Source: Allomyces macrogynus ATCC 38327
Taxonomy: Eukaryota; Blastocladiomycota; Blastocladiomycetes; Blastocladiales; Blastocladiaceae
Direction: 5' to 3'
DNA: 64,000 nt
Assembly (NCBI GenBank): GCA_000151295.1
Contig: GG745381.1
Span: 183,565-247,564, forward strand
Positions 43,325 through 55,900 of this stretch are shown here, in pieces. The notes below the pieces were generated by a model. The model had not been told where the DNA came from and made no database searches. It saw only the letters and a program-made list of their open reading frames with translations. The number at the start of each line of letters is the position of its first letter. Positions within the stretch are counted from its first letter, which is position 1. The position numbers were made by a program, and so were the translations under genes.

Positions 43325-45080
43325 AGGCCAAGGGACTCCTGGCAGGAACATGCTGCTCAATTTGCACCACCACATTGCACCATCTTGTCGCGTCGTTTGT
43401 GATTGCTGCTGTTGAGGTGATCGATGGGGAATGCACGGTCAACATCCACCTTGCCACTGGCAAGCACGGGTGCACATTTTGTGCTGACAGTGGGCCCATT
43501 GAGCCAGTGTGCACGCTTCACTGTGCCAGGCCTGAGTGACAACAACCTATTTTCTGTCTGGCAGGCACTGCAGGTCCCTCAGTCGTGGTTGATGACGCTC
43601 CAATTTGGCTAGGTGGTGGGCTCGAATGTGTTTCCTCACTACATCTGTAATTTGGCCACAGGCCAGGATGCCACATTCAACAATGAGTTGCCCCACCTTG
43701 AGCGCATTATTTTCCGGATGGCAATGGTCTTGGACAAGGACCGCCAGCTTGACTGGCATCACCAACAACTTGGATCCTTCTGATGCACAAGCATTGTGTG
43801 CCATTGAAGCCGAATTTTCGCCCCAAGGCACATGGCTCCAAGTCATCAGGACAACAGCGCCAGCATTGCAGGTCCTGCCATCATTGCCCCAATTTGTCTT
43901 ACTCCAAGTGAGCAATCCAGGCATGCGTCTGTCGGGTTTGCTTGACTGATCTACATTCCCGGACTTGATGCGTTTGACCACAATTACCCTTTGTTTGACC
44001 ATGTGGATTGCTGGCAAGGGCTTACATGTGCTCACGCATCTGCCACACCTGGCTCAATTTGAAGGGCATATCAGCAATGGCACAACTCCTAACCTGGCCT
44101 CAACTATTGCCACTCTTTAAGGTCAGCTGGCGATGCTGGACAGGGTCTTTTCGGCCTTCATCTCAGTCGAGTTGACACAGCTCGTCTTTTTGCTGCTCAT
44201 GGACACGACTCTTTCCACACTCATGACAGCTCGTGTCTTACTATGCGTCACCACCTGTCACGAACGCGAAATTACTCTCCTGACGCTCCCAGCGCTCCAA
44301 ACTCTTGAATTTTTCGACAGCATTTACCATGGTGCCATTTGTGCGCTTGGCCCCATTGTGCTACTGACGCAATTGTGGCCAACGCGCCTCCCACGGCTCT
44401 CGCGGTTCGTCTGCGACACGCAGCACGCCATTCTACCTGCGCTCACGCACCTCACACACCTGGAGCTCCGCGACCTGTGTCTCGGCATGGCCATATGGAG
44501 CCAGTTCACGCCGTCCACCGTCCGCCTGCCAAATGTCATGTGACTAGCACTCACGCGCGACCGCGACAGCGAATCATGCCCGATCTCGTCCCTTGCTGTG
44601 CTCTCCTTTTGCATGCTGCGTGTCATGCAGCTCGACTTGGACTTGGACTACAGCGGCCCGTGGTTCTCCCCCCCCCCCCCCAATGCCGGCGACGTGTCCG
44701 CCCTGAACGATCCGTTGTCGTCGACGTGGGCTGCATTCCTGGAGGAATTGCGGCTCGTTAACACGCCCAGGAACGCGCAAGCATGGTGTGTGCGTGACGA
44801 GAGTGGTGTTTGTGATGCCATGGCTGAAGCGCGTGGCCGTGGACGTTGTGAACGCGAGTGACGGAGTGGTGGATGTGGACGTGGCGCGAATTGGCCAGCC
44901 CGTCACCTGGCTCAAGCATTATGGCCCTGACTCAGTGCAGGCCGAGGGGATGGACATTCGCGTGCGCGGCTCGCATGAGCCCGGTGGAGAAGTTGCGCGC
45001 CAAGATGCAGTCGTTTTCGGACTCGATTTTTGTTGGGATTGCCGTGGTTGATGTGGAGGAAGCGATGTGATGGGTGGGGG
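43325..45080 (+). pseudogene. Decayed tandem copy of the F-box-like gene
   Basis: Aligns along most of its length with the intact gene at 45543-47819. Landmarks shared are the stretch around CGGTCAACATCCAC, the GAGCGCATTATTTTCCGG block, and the 3' UTR motif GAAGCATGAGAG. The coding frame is broken many times. One example is a TAG at 43610-43612 where the intact copy has GAG (VGEVV). Large stretches between are deleted. The first kilobase is strongly CpG-depleted relative to the intact copy, with CG replaced by CA or TG; the last 700 nt are much less changed. A 15-C homopolymer sits at 44668-44682. It is not expected to produce a functional protein. Confidence 0.85.
44668..44682 (+). repeat. 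Poly-C run of 15 inside the pseudogene
   Basis: Fifteen consecutive C. Absent from the intact paralog; its length may be uncertain for sequencing reasons. Confidence 0.8.
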
Positions 45081-45542
45081 ATGGGTGGCGACGAGTGGTT
45101 TTGGGCGTGGAAGAGTTGAATGAAATCAAACGGATCCTGGTTTCATGGATGAAACCGAAGCATGAGAGCGATTTTGAAATGACCCGTCGTCGCCTGTTTG
45201 GCGACAAGGCCGCGGAAGCGAACATACTTGTGCCTGTTACTGTTCAGATCCAGACCAATCATTAGAGCTGTCGCTCAGCCACAAGGGTCGCGCGGCCATG
45301 CGATACTCGTGACATGCACACCCATGCGACGTGACCGCGTCGTACATTTGGCTTTGGCAGGCTGGCGCCGTTCGCTCCAGTTTGCAGCTCTGCGCGCTCC
45401 TCGACACCTGCAGGTCGGCCGAGCGCGACCGTTCTCGACGACCAAGTGCAAGCTCCTGCTGCTCTTGACACCCCCGTTTTGCTCTCAACTCGGTTCCTGT
45501 TGTCCTGTTCAACGCACCAATATCCCGGCCACGCCGACGAAT
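45081..45542. other. Intergenic between the F-box-like pseudogene and the intact copy
   Basis: The first 100 nt match the 3' UTR of the intact gene, showing that the duplicated unit includes downstream sequence. The remainder is the presumed promoter of the intact gene. The frame of that gene stays open upstream to 45198, but without a convincing start. Confidence 0.5.
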
Positions 45543-47819
45543 ATGCCGGTCGCAACATTGCAAGAGCAAGGCGATTTGGCCACGGCTAGTCGCACGACCC
45601 CCGTGCGCAATCCAGCGTCGCTCCCAGGCCTACCGACCGAGTTGCTTGACTTGATCACCGCCCAGTTGTTGCGCTACTTGCACGGACAAGAGGCGTGCCC
45701 AGGGCCGGGGCCGCTTTTCCAGCTTGCGGGAACGTGCCGCTCGATTCGCGCGACCGCGTTGCGCCACCTCGTCGCGTCGTTTGCCGTCGCCGCGGTCGAC
45801 GTGATCGACTGGCGGTTTCGAGGTGGTGAGCGCACGGTCAACATCCACGTCGCGATTGGCAAGCGCGGGTGCACGCTCTGCTCCAAGGGTGGGAGGATTG
45901 ACCCGATTTGCGCTGTTCAAGTCGTGTCGAATGTCGTCGACCACGGCACGCTTACTGTACAGTCCGAGCGGGCGTTGCGCGTGCCTCGGTTGTGGTTGAC
46001 GACGCTTCAAGTTGGCGAGGTCGTGGGGTCTGGCGTGTTTCCTCGCTGGCTCGGTTTGGCAACCTGCCAAGCAGACACTTTAATCGACGTCTTGCCGGAT
46101 CTCGAGCGCATTATTTTCCGGTCGTCGATGGTCTCGGGCAAGGACCAGGCTGTGCTCATGGCGGCCAAGGAGCGACTTGTGTCGCTGGCGCTCGATTGCA
46201 GTAGCAGAATGACGTGGCTCGCCGATCTGGTCTTCCCGCGGCTGCACTCGCTGACGCTTCATTGCATCGGAGATCACAGCAATATCGCTGCACTTCCAGC
46301 AGCACCAGCACTCTGCGAGCTCCGGATCGGTGGGTCAGGGCGGATTCTCACGCACGACGCAGCCATGTACCGGCGGTATCTGTCGTACCTGAGCAGCGTC
46401 ACGGTCCTCGATCAAGAGTGGGACTGCTCGTTTTATGGGGACTTGGACGCGTGGACCGCGCACCCGACCAGTGCCTCCATGGGCATCGCGGACGCGTTCG
46501 CGCAAGCATTGCGTGCGATTGAAGCCGAATTCCCGTTCCGAGGCGCCCGTCTCCAGACCATCAAGGTGCCAGCCTCTGCACATTTCTCGAAATGGCTTCC
46601 AGCGTCGTTGCCGCGCCTTGTCAATTTCCACGCCGTGTATCCAGATTGCCGGCCGCCAGGATTGCTCAACTGCTCAATCTTGGAATCGAGACGATTGACC
46701 ACGCTCGCCCTTCATCCCAGCGTCCGAGTCGCGGACAGGGACGTACTCGTGCTGGCGCGCTTGCCGCACCTCACGCGATTCCAAGGATACGTCGGCAACC
46801 CGCCCATCAAGTTTGATCCTTTGACTCCCAGCGCGACTTGCTCGGCTGCTGGCATCGTCCATCTTCGCGACCAGTTCGCCGCTCTTGGTGCCGTCTTCCC
46901 GGCGCTCATTACGGCCGAGTCTACGCCGCTCTTCTATTCGTTGCTCGCGCGCACCACGCTCCCCGCGCTGTGGACAGCCCGCGTCGTGATGAACCAGTCG
47001 TTTACGAGCCCAGAGCGCGACTTGACGCTACCAATGCTCCCGGTTCTCCACAATCTCGAAATTATGGCCGTCCAGCATCGCGGGTTCACGGATCCTCCCT
47101 GTCCTACTGTTCTCTCGACGGCGCCGTGGTCGACGACACTCCCGCGGCTCAAGCGGTTCGTCTGCGACACTAACGACGTGACGCTGCTCGCGCTCGCGCA
47201 CCCTGGCCTGCACGATGTCCGCCTCGCCGCTGCCGTGTGGAATCAACTTGATCCCGGCACTGTCCACCTACCGAGTGTGACGCGTTTCGCGCTCACCAAC
47301 GACGACGAGCAGAATCCGGTCAAATCCCTCTCTGCGCTGACGGGCATTCCACGCGTCTCGCACCTCGACCTGGACCTGCACTACCTCACGCTCCCCGTCG
47401 CCGCGGCCTTGTCGCAGATCGAGATTGCGAACGTGTCGTGCCCGCGCGACTTGGCGCTGGTGCCCGATCCAGCCACTGAAATGCCGTCAACGCTCCGGCT
47501 ACTCTACATTTCCACCAACGCGCAAACGTGGTCGATCGTGTGCGCGACCCACGTCGCGCCCGGGATCCCGTGGCCGACGCACGTGGTCGTGGACATGAGT
47601 GCCAGCGTTGTGGTCGCTGATCGGGATGTGAAGCGGATCGGCCTGCTCATGGCCTGGCTCAGATCAGAGTATTGGCCGAGCGCGGTGCAGCCTGTGCGGT
47701 TGGAGATTCGCGTGGGTGGCTCGCTTGAGAGTGTGAAGAGGATACGCGAAATTATGCAGCTGCTGGTTTTCACATCGATGGTCGAGCTGGTGGTTGTTCC
47801 AGCGCAGGAGGCGACGTGA
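45543..47819 (+). CDS. F-box-like protein with LRR-type C-terminal region
   Basis: Intronless frame of 758 aa from ATG 45543. An F-box-like motif lies near residues 20-70 (LPGLPTELLDLITAQLLRYL, then LFQLAGTCRSIRATALRHL). The rest is made of irregular leucine-rich segments such as LVFPRLHSLTLHCIGD, LPALWTARVVMNQSF, LPMLPVLHNLEIMAV and VSHLDLDLHYLTLPVAAAL, as in fungal F-box/LRR proteins with degenerate repeats. If the F-box is functional it would bind Skp1 in an SCF ubiquitin ligase, and the repeats would bind a substrate; this is inferred. The upstream frame is open to 45198 with no conserved residues, so I use the ATG immediately before the F-box. A tandem degenerate copy lies just upstream. 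Confidence 0.75.
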   Translation: MPVATLQEQGDLATASRTTPVRNPASLPGLPTELLDLITAQLLRYLHGQEACPGPGPLFQLAGTCRSIRATALRHLVASFAVAAVDVIDWRFRGGERTVNIHVAIGKRGCTLCSKGGRIDPICAVQVVSNVVDHGTLTVQSERALRVPRLWLTTLQVGEVVGSGVFPRWLGLATCQADTLIDVLPDLERIIFRSSMVSGKDQAVLMAAKERLVSLALDCSSRMTWLADLVFPRLHSLTLHCIGDHSNIAALPAAPALCELRIGGSGRILTHDAAMYRRYLSYLSSVTVLDQEWDCSFYGDLDAWTAHPTSASMGIADAFAQALRAIEAEFPFRGARLQTIKVPASAHFSKWLPASLPRLVNFHAVYPDCRPPGLLNCSILESRRLTTLALHPSVRVADRDVLVLARLPHLTRFQGYVGNPPIKFDPLTPSATCSAAGIVHLRDQFAALGAVFPALITAESTPLFYSLLARTTLPALWTARVVMNQSFTSPERDLTLPMLPVLHNLEIMAVQHRGFTDPPCPTVLSTAPWSTTLPRLKRFVCDTNDVTLLALAHPGLHDVRLAAAVWNQLDPGTVHLPSVTRFALTNDDEQNPVKSLSALTGIPRVSHLDLDLHYLTLPVAAALSQIEIANVSCPRDLALVPDPATEMPSTLRLLYISTNAQTWSIVCATHVAPGIPWPTHVVVDMSASVVVADRDVKRIGLLMAWLRSEYWPSAVQPVRLEIRVGGSLESVKRIREIMQLLVFTSMVELVVVPAQEAT

Positions 47820-48167
47820 TGGGTTGGTGATGGGTGGGGGTGGCGACTTGCAGGTCAACTACTGTTTTGAGGGGTAAAACTGAAGCATGAGAGTGTGTTT
47901 GAAATGAATTATCGATGCTCGCTTGACAACCATGTCGTGGAAGCGATTTCTGGTTGATGCCTTGCAACGGCGCTGGCTGAGTGCCATGCAAACAACATCG
48001 CGACCTGCATCCCCAATGGACGTGGCCGGACAAGAACCGTCTAAGGTTGTATTGCGGACGATCGCAGTGAAGGCAATCCAAAAACGAGGGGGAATGGGAA
48101 ACGAAGTACAAACAAAACGATGCAGAAAATTGCCAAACCAATCACAAAAAATAACCGTGCAAAACGT
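47820..48167. other. Intergenic between convergent F-box-like and ABCC genes
   Basis: About 350 nt of convergent 3' flanks. The first 100 nt match the 3' flank of the pseudogene at 45.08-45.18 kb. Nothing else seen. Confidence 0.5.
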
Positions 48168-51100
48168 CTACACGAGCCCACTCTCCTTGGCGAGCGAGTA
48201 GAAGATGGACTCGGGGTTGCCCAGTAACGCCTCGGGCGTATCAAACTCGGCCACCTCGCCGTGATCCAGGACGCAAATGCGGTCGTAGTCGAGAATCGTT
48301 GCAATGCGATGCGCGATCGTGAGCACCGTGCACCCAACAAACTCGCGGCGAATCGTCTGCTGCACAATCTCGTCGGTTTGGTGATCAATCGAGGCCGTGG
48401 CTTCGTCCAGGACCAGCACTTTGGTCTTGCGGAGGATGGCGCGCGCGAGGCACAGCAGCTGCGCCTGACCGACCGACAACGACGAGGACGTGAGACTCGC
48501 ATCGAGCCCGCCCTCTTGCTGCCGCACGTACTCGGCGAGACCAGCGCCCTCGAGCGCGTGCCACAGCGCGGCGTCGTCCTTGGTGCCAGACGGGTCCAGG
48601 TTCTCGCGCACCTTGGAGTCGAACAGGATCGGGTCCTGCGGCAAGATTGTAAGCCGCGACCGCACGTCTTGCAAGCCAATTTTGCTCAGCTCCTCGCCGT
48701 CGACAATGATCGAACCACCCGTCGCTTCAATGATGCGGAACAGGGCCAACGTCAGCGATGACTTGCCTTTGGATCATGAACAATGACCTCACACGTCAGT
48801 TTCAGCGGGCCTAAAAGACAGCGGCAGAGCGCAACCAATGCGTACCAGCGCCCGTGCGCCCGACAATGCCAACGCGCTCACCAGCCTTGATCGACAGGTT
48901 GACGTGTTTGAGCACCGGTTCGAGCCCCTCGCGGTAGCTGGTCGTGTAGTCCTTAAACTCGATGGCGCCCTTGGCGGGCCACGCCTCGTCGAGGTCAAAC
49001 GACGTCTCCTCGGGTGCCTCGGTCGGCAGCTCAGAGTACTCCTTGATACGCTCGACCGACACGAGCGCGTTCTCGAGTTGACTCAGCATCTACAGAAGCG
49101 ACCCGTCCAATGTGAGTTGCACTCTGCGGGGATTGTGGGTGAAAGAGCAAGTGAAAACGTACGCGAATAAGCGCCGAGAGCATGAACGTAATGTCGAGCG
49201 AGTACTGGAGACTCGTGCCGACGACGGCCGTGCCGGACGTTGGCGTGAGGACGGCAAGAAGCGAAATGGCGCCGATAATTAGGTTGCCGATGATCTGCAG
49301 CTGCACAAACAGCCACCGGTTCGTCGAGATCATGTTGTAGAAGGCCTTGGACGCATTGTCGAGCTTCTTTTCGGCGTTGCTCTCGAACCGGTCGACGTGG
49401 CCATACGCGCGAATCACGCCGAGACCGTCGAGCGACTCAGTGTAGTGCTGGTAGACGGGCGACGCGTAGACGAGGTAGAGGCGCTGCACTTCGCGCGACA
49501 CGTTGAGGTAGAGCCGCTGGATCACGAGGAAGATGGCCGTGATTGGGATAAGCACGAGCACGATCCACGGTGTGGCGACGATGATCGTGATCAAGATGCC
49601 GATCGCTTGGAAGACCAAGAACACGCATTGGTTGAACATAGCCTAGAAAGAAGAGCAAAAAAACCAGGTTAGTCTCGTCAAGGCGCCATCAAACCGGGGG
49701 AAGGCGAATCGGTCGCTCAAAAGCTGATGCACCCGAGTGCCGCACGGTCAGAAACGCGAGAAAAGCTCATAAGAACCGGGATATTCGTGTCCACTTGTTT
49801 CTGATCGTTGGAAAACCGGTTGAGGATGCGGCCTGCGGGGCATCACGATGGGGCGATTGGTGAGTTGGCAGGTCGCGTTTTGGACATGTGAGCGAACACC
49901 AGCGACGTACCGGACGGTGTTAAGTCAAAGAAACTCAACGGCACGCGGAAAATACGGTCGAGAAGGTTGACCATGGTCTTGCGCGCGGCGCGGATCGCGA
50001 CGATGGCGAGCGAGAAGTAGAACGCGAAGATCGAGATGACACTGTTCGAGACGACGATACCCGCGTATCCTCCGAGCCAGTACGTAACGTTCTCGCCCTT
50101 ACCAGCGCTCGAAGCGGTACCCCACATGCCCTGAACGCGGTGAAGTCGAGTCAGTTCCCGGTCATTGGAATAGAAGGCAGCCAAGCACGAGAAGTGCTGT
50201 ACCAGCCACAGCGTCACGACGATCCCAAGCACCGTGCCGATGAGTGACAAAAACACCGACAGCGCAATGTACGAGTAACCGCAGTACCTATCATACGTGG
50301 TCAAGAAAAACGGTGAGAAAGGTCGGTTGATGCAAGACTGAACCCCGGCGGTGAGCGAATTCTTACTTGAAGTACTGCAAGTAGACTTGCCAGCTGACCT
50401 TGCCCGAAGTGTTCTTTTCGTTGTTTTCGTCGTCGGGGCCCATGTTGCCGGCCACATTGTCGTCCTCGAGCACGAAATCCGGCGCGCTGCGGCCAATGCC
50501 GTTCATGGACGCACGCGACAGCGACTTGCGCAGCACTTTGCGCGTTTCGCCCTCGATTCCAGCGCGCTCATCAACCTCGGTCGACTTCTTGTTGGCGCCC
50601 GACACGGACGAGACCGACATGGTCTCGGACCCGTCCTCGTCTGACGACTCGGACGACGACGACGTCGGCCCTTCGAGTTGCCGCTTGGCCATGTACTCGT
50701 TGACGAGTTCCGCGACGGTGCCGTTGGCGCTCATGAGTTCTGCGTAGGTGCCCTGTTCGTGAATCTTGCCGTCCTTGATGGCAATGATGTGGTCGACGTC
50801 GGCGAGATGGTGCACGGCATGCGTGACGAGCACGACCGTCTTGCCGCGCAGCATGCCGTGGTCCGGGTGGAACCAGGCCTCGAACATGTGCCGGTCGACG
50901 TGCGCATCGACGGCCGAGAGCGGGTCGTCCATCAGGATAATTTCCGCGTCGGCGTAGAGCGCGCGCGCACAGGTGATGCGCGCCTTCTGCCCGCCCGAGA
51001 GGTTGATACCCTTTTCGCCGATCTGCGTCTGGTCGCCGTGACTGAGCACCTGCAAGTCCTTGACGAGCGAGCACGCCTTGAGCACCTTACGGTAGAGGTC

Positions 51101-53491
51101 CTTGTCGTACTCGCGGCCAAACAGGATGTTGTCGCGCACGGTTCCGTTCATGATCCACGACGTCTGCGAGACGTATGCGACGCGGCCGTTGATGACGGTC
51201 TTGCCGCCGTTGGGCTTCTTGTAGATTTCGCCGAGCATGGCCGAGAGCAGCGCCGTCTTGCCCATGCCGACCTTGCCGACCACGGCCGTCAGCGACCCGC
51301 GCGGGATCGTGAGCGCGTCAATGGTCATGACTGTCTTGTCGTCGACAAAGAAGAACTCCGCGTTGTCGATTTGGATCGCGGCCGGGTTGGTCAAGTCGTT
51401 GGTGCGCTCCACAAACACCTCGAGCTCCTTGGTCTGCAAAAACCGTCCAATACGCTTCACCGACGCGTAGGCCTCGACGAGCGGCGACCAGCCCCAGACG
51501 AGCCCTTGAATCGGGTGCTCGACGAGTCGGAACAGCGACAGCGTCACAAAGACACGGCCGGCCGTGAGCGTATTGGGTGGCGAGATGGCCGAGTAGACGG
51601 CAAACACGGTAAACGTCGAGATCGACGGCAACATGAACGATAGGCCAATCTGGATGGAGAGCACGTTGTAGACGCGCCGCAGCAGGGCCAGCTCCTGGTC
51701 TCGGAAGTGCAGAATGCGCGCGCGCAGGTATTTGGTCCACCCGTACAACTTCAGCGTCTAGTTGCCGGAAAAAAATGGACGAGTCGGCATCTGACGCCGC
51801 GATTGCTTTGCTAAAAAAGGCAATCGTACCTTGATGCCGTTGATTGCCTCGTTAATGGCCTTGATACGGCCATCGGTCTGCGTGAGCGACGCCGTGCGCA
51901 GAACCATCATGCGTGACGCACAGTACCCGAGCACGGGCACGGCGGCCAGCATGACCGCAATCGTCATGGCCATGGTCCAGCCGACCTGCTGGTAGAGCAT
52001 GTAAAGTGCAATCGACAGCGTGAGCGGCGTGGGCAGCAGGTCGAGCACGTTGAAGAGCGTCTGCGCAATGTTGTTGGCGTCGACTTGGCAGTGGTTGACG
52101 ATTTCGCCCGTCGACGCGCGGTCGTGCGACGGAATCGTGAGCGCCTTGCGGTAGACGACGTCCTGGGGGAGATGAGGAAATCAGATTTGGTGAGAAAAGG
52201 CTCCCACAAACACACCAAGGGCACGCGGTGGTGCAAGGGAAAACGCACCTGGACGGCAGCACGGCAGCGCGTCAGCTCCGTGAACCCAATGTGAAACTCT
52301 TGACCCATGATAAGCGACGACGCGAGCCCGATAATCAAGAACATGATCGAGATGGTGACGCCCTCGGCGGCCGGACGCTCGGTGGGCGTGCCGCGCGCGA
52401 GCACGAGGTTGACAAAGTATTGCACAAAGAGCGGTGTCGCAAACGACATGCCGGACGTCAAGAACGCGAGGAACGTGTTGAATGCGAGTCGCGGCCCAAA
52501 GACGGAGAGCAATGCTTTGAAGAACGACGGGTTCTGCGGGTTGACCTTGCACTGGTAATCCCACGCTTCTTGCAGCATGTCGCCGGACCGGCGCGACCGC
52601 AGCGTAAACGGCAAGTCCCACATGTCCGCAAAATCGAGTGCCTTTTTGCGACCGCGCAGCAACATTTCCGTGACCCACCAGAACGTGACCTTGGACAAGT
52701 ACGACGCCGTGACCTCGGGCGATTCGCGCACCGACGACCCGTTGGTCGCGACAATTTGGTGGTTCTTGCGCAAATCGTTGCCTTTGGCCGAAAAGTTTTC
52801 GATAAAGAACATGACGGCCGTAATCGAGAGCTGCGTGACCGTGTGCGTGAACCACCAGTCGGTCACCTCGAGCAAAATGAGCGAGCGCAGGCGAACGGCG
52901 AGCAGGATCGCGAAAACCACGTAAAAGGTGCACAGCGACGTCGACGGGCGCCTACTGCGCAGGTACTCGAGGTAGTGCGTCGGAAGCGCAAGCGCCAGAA
53001 CAAGGCACGTCAGGATCCACGCGAGATACGTTGACACGGCTTGCGGCTCGTCGGCGCCGCCGGCCAGGACAATGGCCGTGATGGCCGTGGCCAAGTTGCC
53101 GAGAGCGAGAATCTAGACAGCGCCCCGGAACTGGTTAGCATCTGACAGACATCACGACGATTGCGAGCGCGCAGGTCGTTCTAAGAGCGGGCACGAACCA
53201 TCTTGGCCGCAATCAACATGCGATGCGGGTGCGTCATGCCCTCGGGGAGGTTCGGCCGCTTGCGAATGAACAGGAATCGGTTCCCGATGGCCATAAAGCA
53301 CACGGCGGCCAAGGCCGTCAGGCCGACGCCCTCTTGGAAGCAGAAATTGAGGTCGATTTGCGTGGCGGCATGGGTCGTGACACCCTGGAAATTCGAGGCC
53401 GCGCGGTCGGTCGGTCAGTTGTTGGTAAGTCATGCGAGATATCCAGCCCCAAACGCACCAACGGCTCGCCATTGCGGCAAAAGGAGACCAT
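48168..53491 (-). CDS. ABC transporter, subfamily C (MRP/Ycf1 type), full length
   Basis: ATP-driven exporter of glutathione or other organic-anion conjugates, in the vacuolar or plasma membrane. Ten exons: 53491-53459, 53384-53199, 53112-52249, 52162-51830, 51757-50367, 50287-49911, 49832-49756, 49642-49163, 49089-48846, 48766-48168. They give 1527 aa, the usual MRP1 length. The N-terminus [11 protein letters not shown] and [12 protein letters not shown] match the MRP TMD0 start. TMD1 is near 230-520. NB1 has Walker [12 protein letters not shown], signature LSGGQKARI and [15 protein letters not shown] linker rich in Ser and acidic residues follows, then TMD2 with [22 protein letters not shown]2 has Walker A GRTGAGKSS (codon split by the intron 48767-48845), signature [16 protein letters not shown] and [12 protein letters not shown]. 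Both ATP sites look competent, so it is a transporter, not a SUR/CFTR-like regulator. The start at 53491 was set by homology of the TMD0 beginning. Confidence 0.95.
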
Positions 53492-55893
53492 TGGTGGCGG
53501 CAACTGGTCCAGAGCGCGCTCTGCGACGATAACGGTGCCGGTTGATCCAAGTGCGAGGTGCGCAAGGTTGGCGGTGGTCGAGCAATCGCAAATTGGCAGC
53601 AAATTGGCGCACACGATGCGTGTTCGTGCCTTGCGCAGCGTCGAGCGGGCGGGTCGATGGTCGCGTCGACTAGCAACAACAGTTCACGAGAGCACGGTCC
53701 GCCACGAGTCGAGATTTGAGCAGCTCGGGCGTCGATGTTTGCTGCAACAGTCGATGCGACGCGTGGAGAGGGAGAGGGCCGAGGAGCCGAGGCAGTGCAG
53801 GCAGCAGGTGCACCGGTGGTTCTTGTAGGTCCTTCGCCGGGCGCTTGTTCGCCAGAGGCAGGGGCATAAAAAGACTTGGCGCCCAGACTCTGTTGGCCCG
53901 CCCACCCGTCCTGCCCGAACAGGGAGACGGGCGTTCGGCTACCTTGCCACGACGTCGGACAGGGCAGATCCCTGTCGTCGTCGCGGCGGCGTATGGGAGG
54001 TGTGGACGCGCCGGTAGGTGTGGGCGCGCCGCATGAGCGTGGCGCACATGGCCACCATCTCTGCCGGCCAGGTCAGTGTATAACGGTTTACGCTCGCGCG
54101 ATTGCGGATTCATTCAACAGTTTTTGACGTGTCCGGCTGACGGCCTGTGGCGTTGTGGCATTGCGCGCGCGTCGACAAGAACCGAGCACGGGTGCCGGAA
54201 ACTGGAATGGCCCTCGGACTGGCTTTCGGCTCCTCCCAAACCCCACCATTTTACGAGTTGTGACCATGTTGTGGTTGCGCGCAGCTGTTGCAATCAGTTA
54301 GACCGCGGTGGGAGCGCTCGCCGGTGAGTGATCAGTCGGGCATCAGCGAGTGACGGCTAGACGACCGTGCGCGCGCGGTATTGTTGGCTGGTCGTGTGTG
54401 TGGCGAACCCTACACCATTGCCTGTGACGGGCCGAAAAGGGGCCGAAAGCACCCGAAAGGCGCGAATCAGTTCGGCGCCCGTTTTCGTAAACGGAACAGG
54501 CAGCGAAAAAAGACTCGCACTGGCGCTTCCCCATGTGACCCCCATGGTCTCGCTTGTGCAAAACCGGCAAAATGAATCTCGGCGAAAACGGGACTGCCAA
54601 CATCACCACGTCGCACCAGTTGTTTCAAGTTTCGCTGGCGTGGGGCCGAATGCGCGCGCGCGTCCTTGACCGGCTGTTCCCTCAAATCTGCCACACACCC
54701 TACTTCGAACGAAACTGTCCCCCGACGTCGACGAGCGCTCGCAAATCCTGATGCGCGCTATGCACCGCGACGTGGTGTGGATGCAAAGCTGGCCAGCTGC
54801 TGGTCGCGACGGACCGCGTCAAGCAAGGCAGCCAGTGCACCAGGCCTTCAACACAACTGCAACAGCACAAACACCGTCGACTATGTCGTGCGTTACGTCA
54901 AGGACCAGAGAGACAAGTGCAGCGGACGCCGCGCACGACGCTGTGTAAGCAAGTGGAGGTCGCGCGGCGATGCTCAAGCGCGGCCACAACTGCGCCCTTG
55001 CAGTGCAAAGCGCTGATGCGATGGGCAGTTTCGCATCTTCTGACTTCGAGCAGCAGACGAGCAGAGAGTGTTTGTGACGAAAGTGGTGCAAGATCAGCCA
55101 GTAGGTCGAAAGAGAGGAGCTGTGGAATGGAATGGAGAGTGCCTGTGCTGACAGGAGCGCAAGTAACCCAGGGGGCGTTGAGCAGGGTGGCGAGAGGCGA
55201 GCGAAAGCAAGGACAGAGCGGGCTACTGGATTACAATGTGAAAGTTGCAGTGAGAGAGCATGGCAAAGCTCATGAATCTGAGCAATGATTGACGATGTTG
55301 AGCAAGAAACTGCCAAGTGAAGAGAATCATTTTGATGTCCCTTCTCCAATGATTGTTGCCATGCTTGTTCTGGCTAATCGGCCGAGCTGGCTCACAATTT
55401 CAAAAAGCAGTTGTTCACGGCCAGTAATACCTTGGTCATTGATCTGATGAAAAGCAGTTCATGCCTCGCTTTGTCGCGGAAATCTGCGCAGGAAAACTCT
55501 GTCGCAACAGCACCCTCCCCTATTGCTTCCACACAATTGTGAGGAATTACATGTGGATTGTGGTGCCAAGCTGCCAAGTGCTTTGAGCAAGGGCGCAGGC
55601 AAGGTTGCCAAAACCGTTGCGGGCTCAGCTGCTGGGCTGGGCGCAGTGTGCGGTATCTGAACGAAGTGCCGCACACCTTCCTTCGGGACACCACCACCAG
55701 CACTTTCCTGTCGAGGGCAATCGGAAGTGCGGCGCTTGGTCCTCATTTTCCACGCCCACCAGGACCTTCTGAGCAAGGCTCGCGTGGAAGGACGGCCTGC
55801 CTGGGTGACCAGGCACGCGTTGGGGGCCGTGCTGGCCGCGTCGCGTCGTGATCAACGCGAAAGACAGTCGCGCTGGTGGTCGCGTGGCTGGGC
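53492..55893. other. Long intergenic region, possible decayed sequence
   Basis: 2.4 kb between the ABCC start and the promoter of the helical protein gene. I find no gene I can support. Near 55500-55660 a + frame reads LPSALSKGAGKVAKTVAGSA then AGLGAVCGI before a stop. This looks like a glycine-zipper membrane segment, but it has no upstream support. This part is also CpG-poor and may be a relic. Confidence 0.4.
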
Positions 55894-55900
55894 TATATAA
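55894..55900 (+). promoter_or_regulatory. TATA box of the helical protein gene
   Basis: A perfect TATATAA 130 nt before the ATG at 56030, leaving room for a transcript start about 30 nt downstream and a 100-nt leader. The paralog on the opposite strand has TTTAAAAG at a similar distance. Confidence 0.65.

Noticed and set aside
50678..51643. 321-codon + frame inside the ABCC gene
   Set aside because: Antisense to nucleotide-binding domain 1 of the transporter; no independent support.
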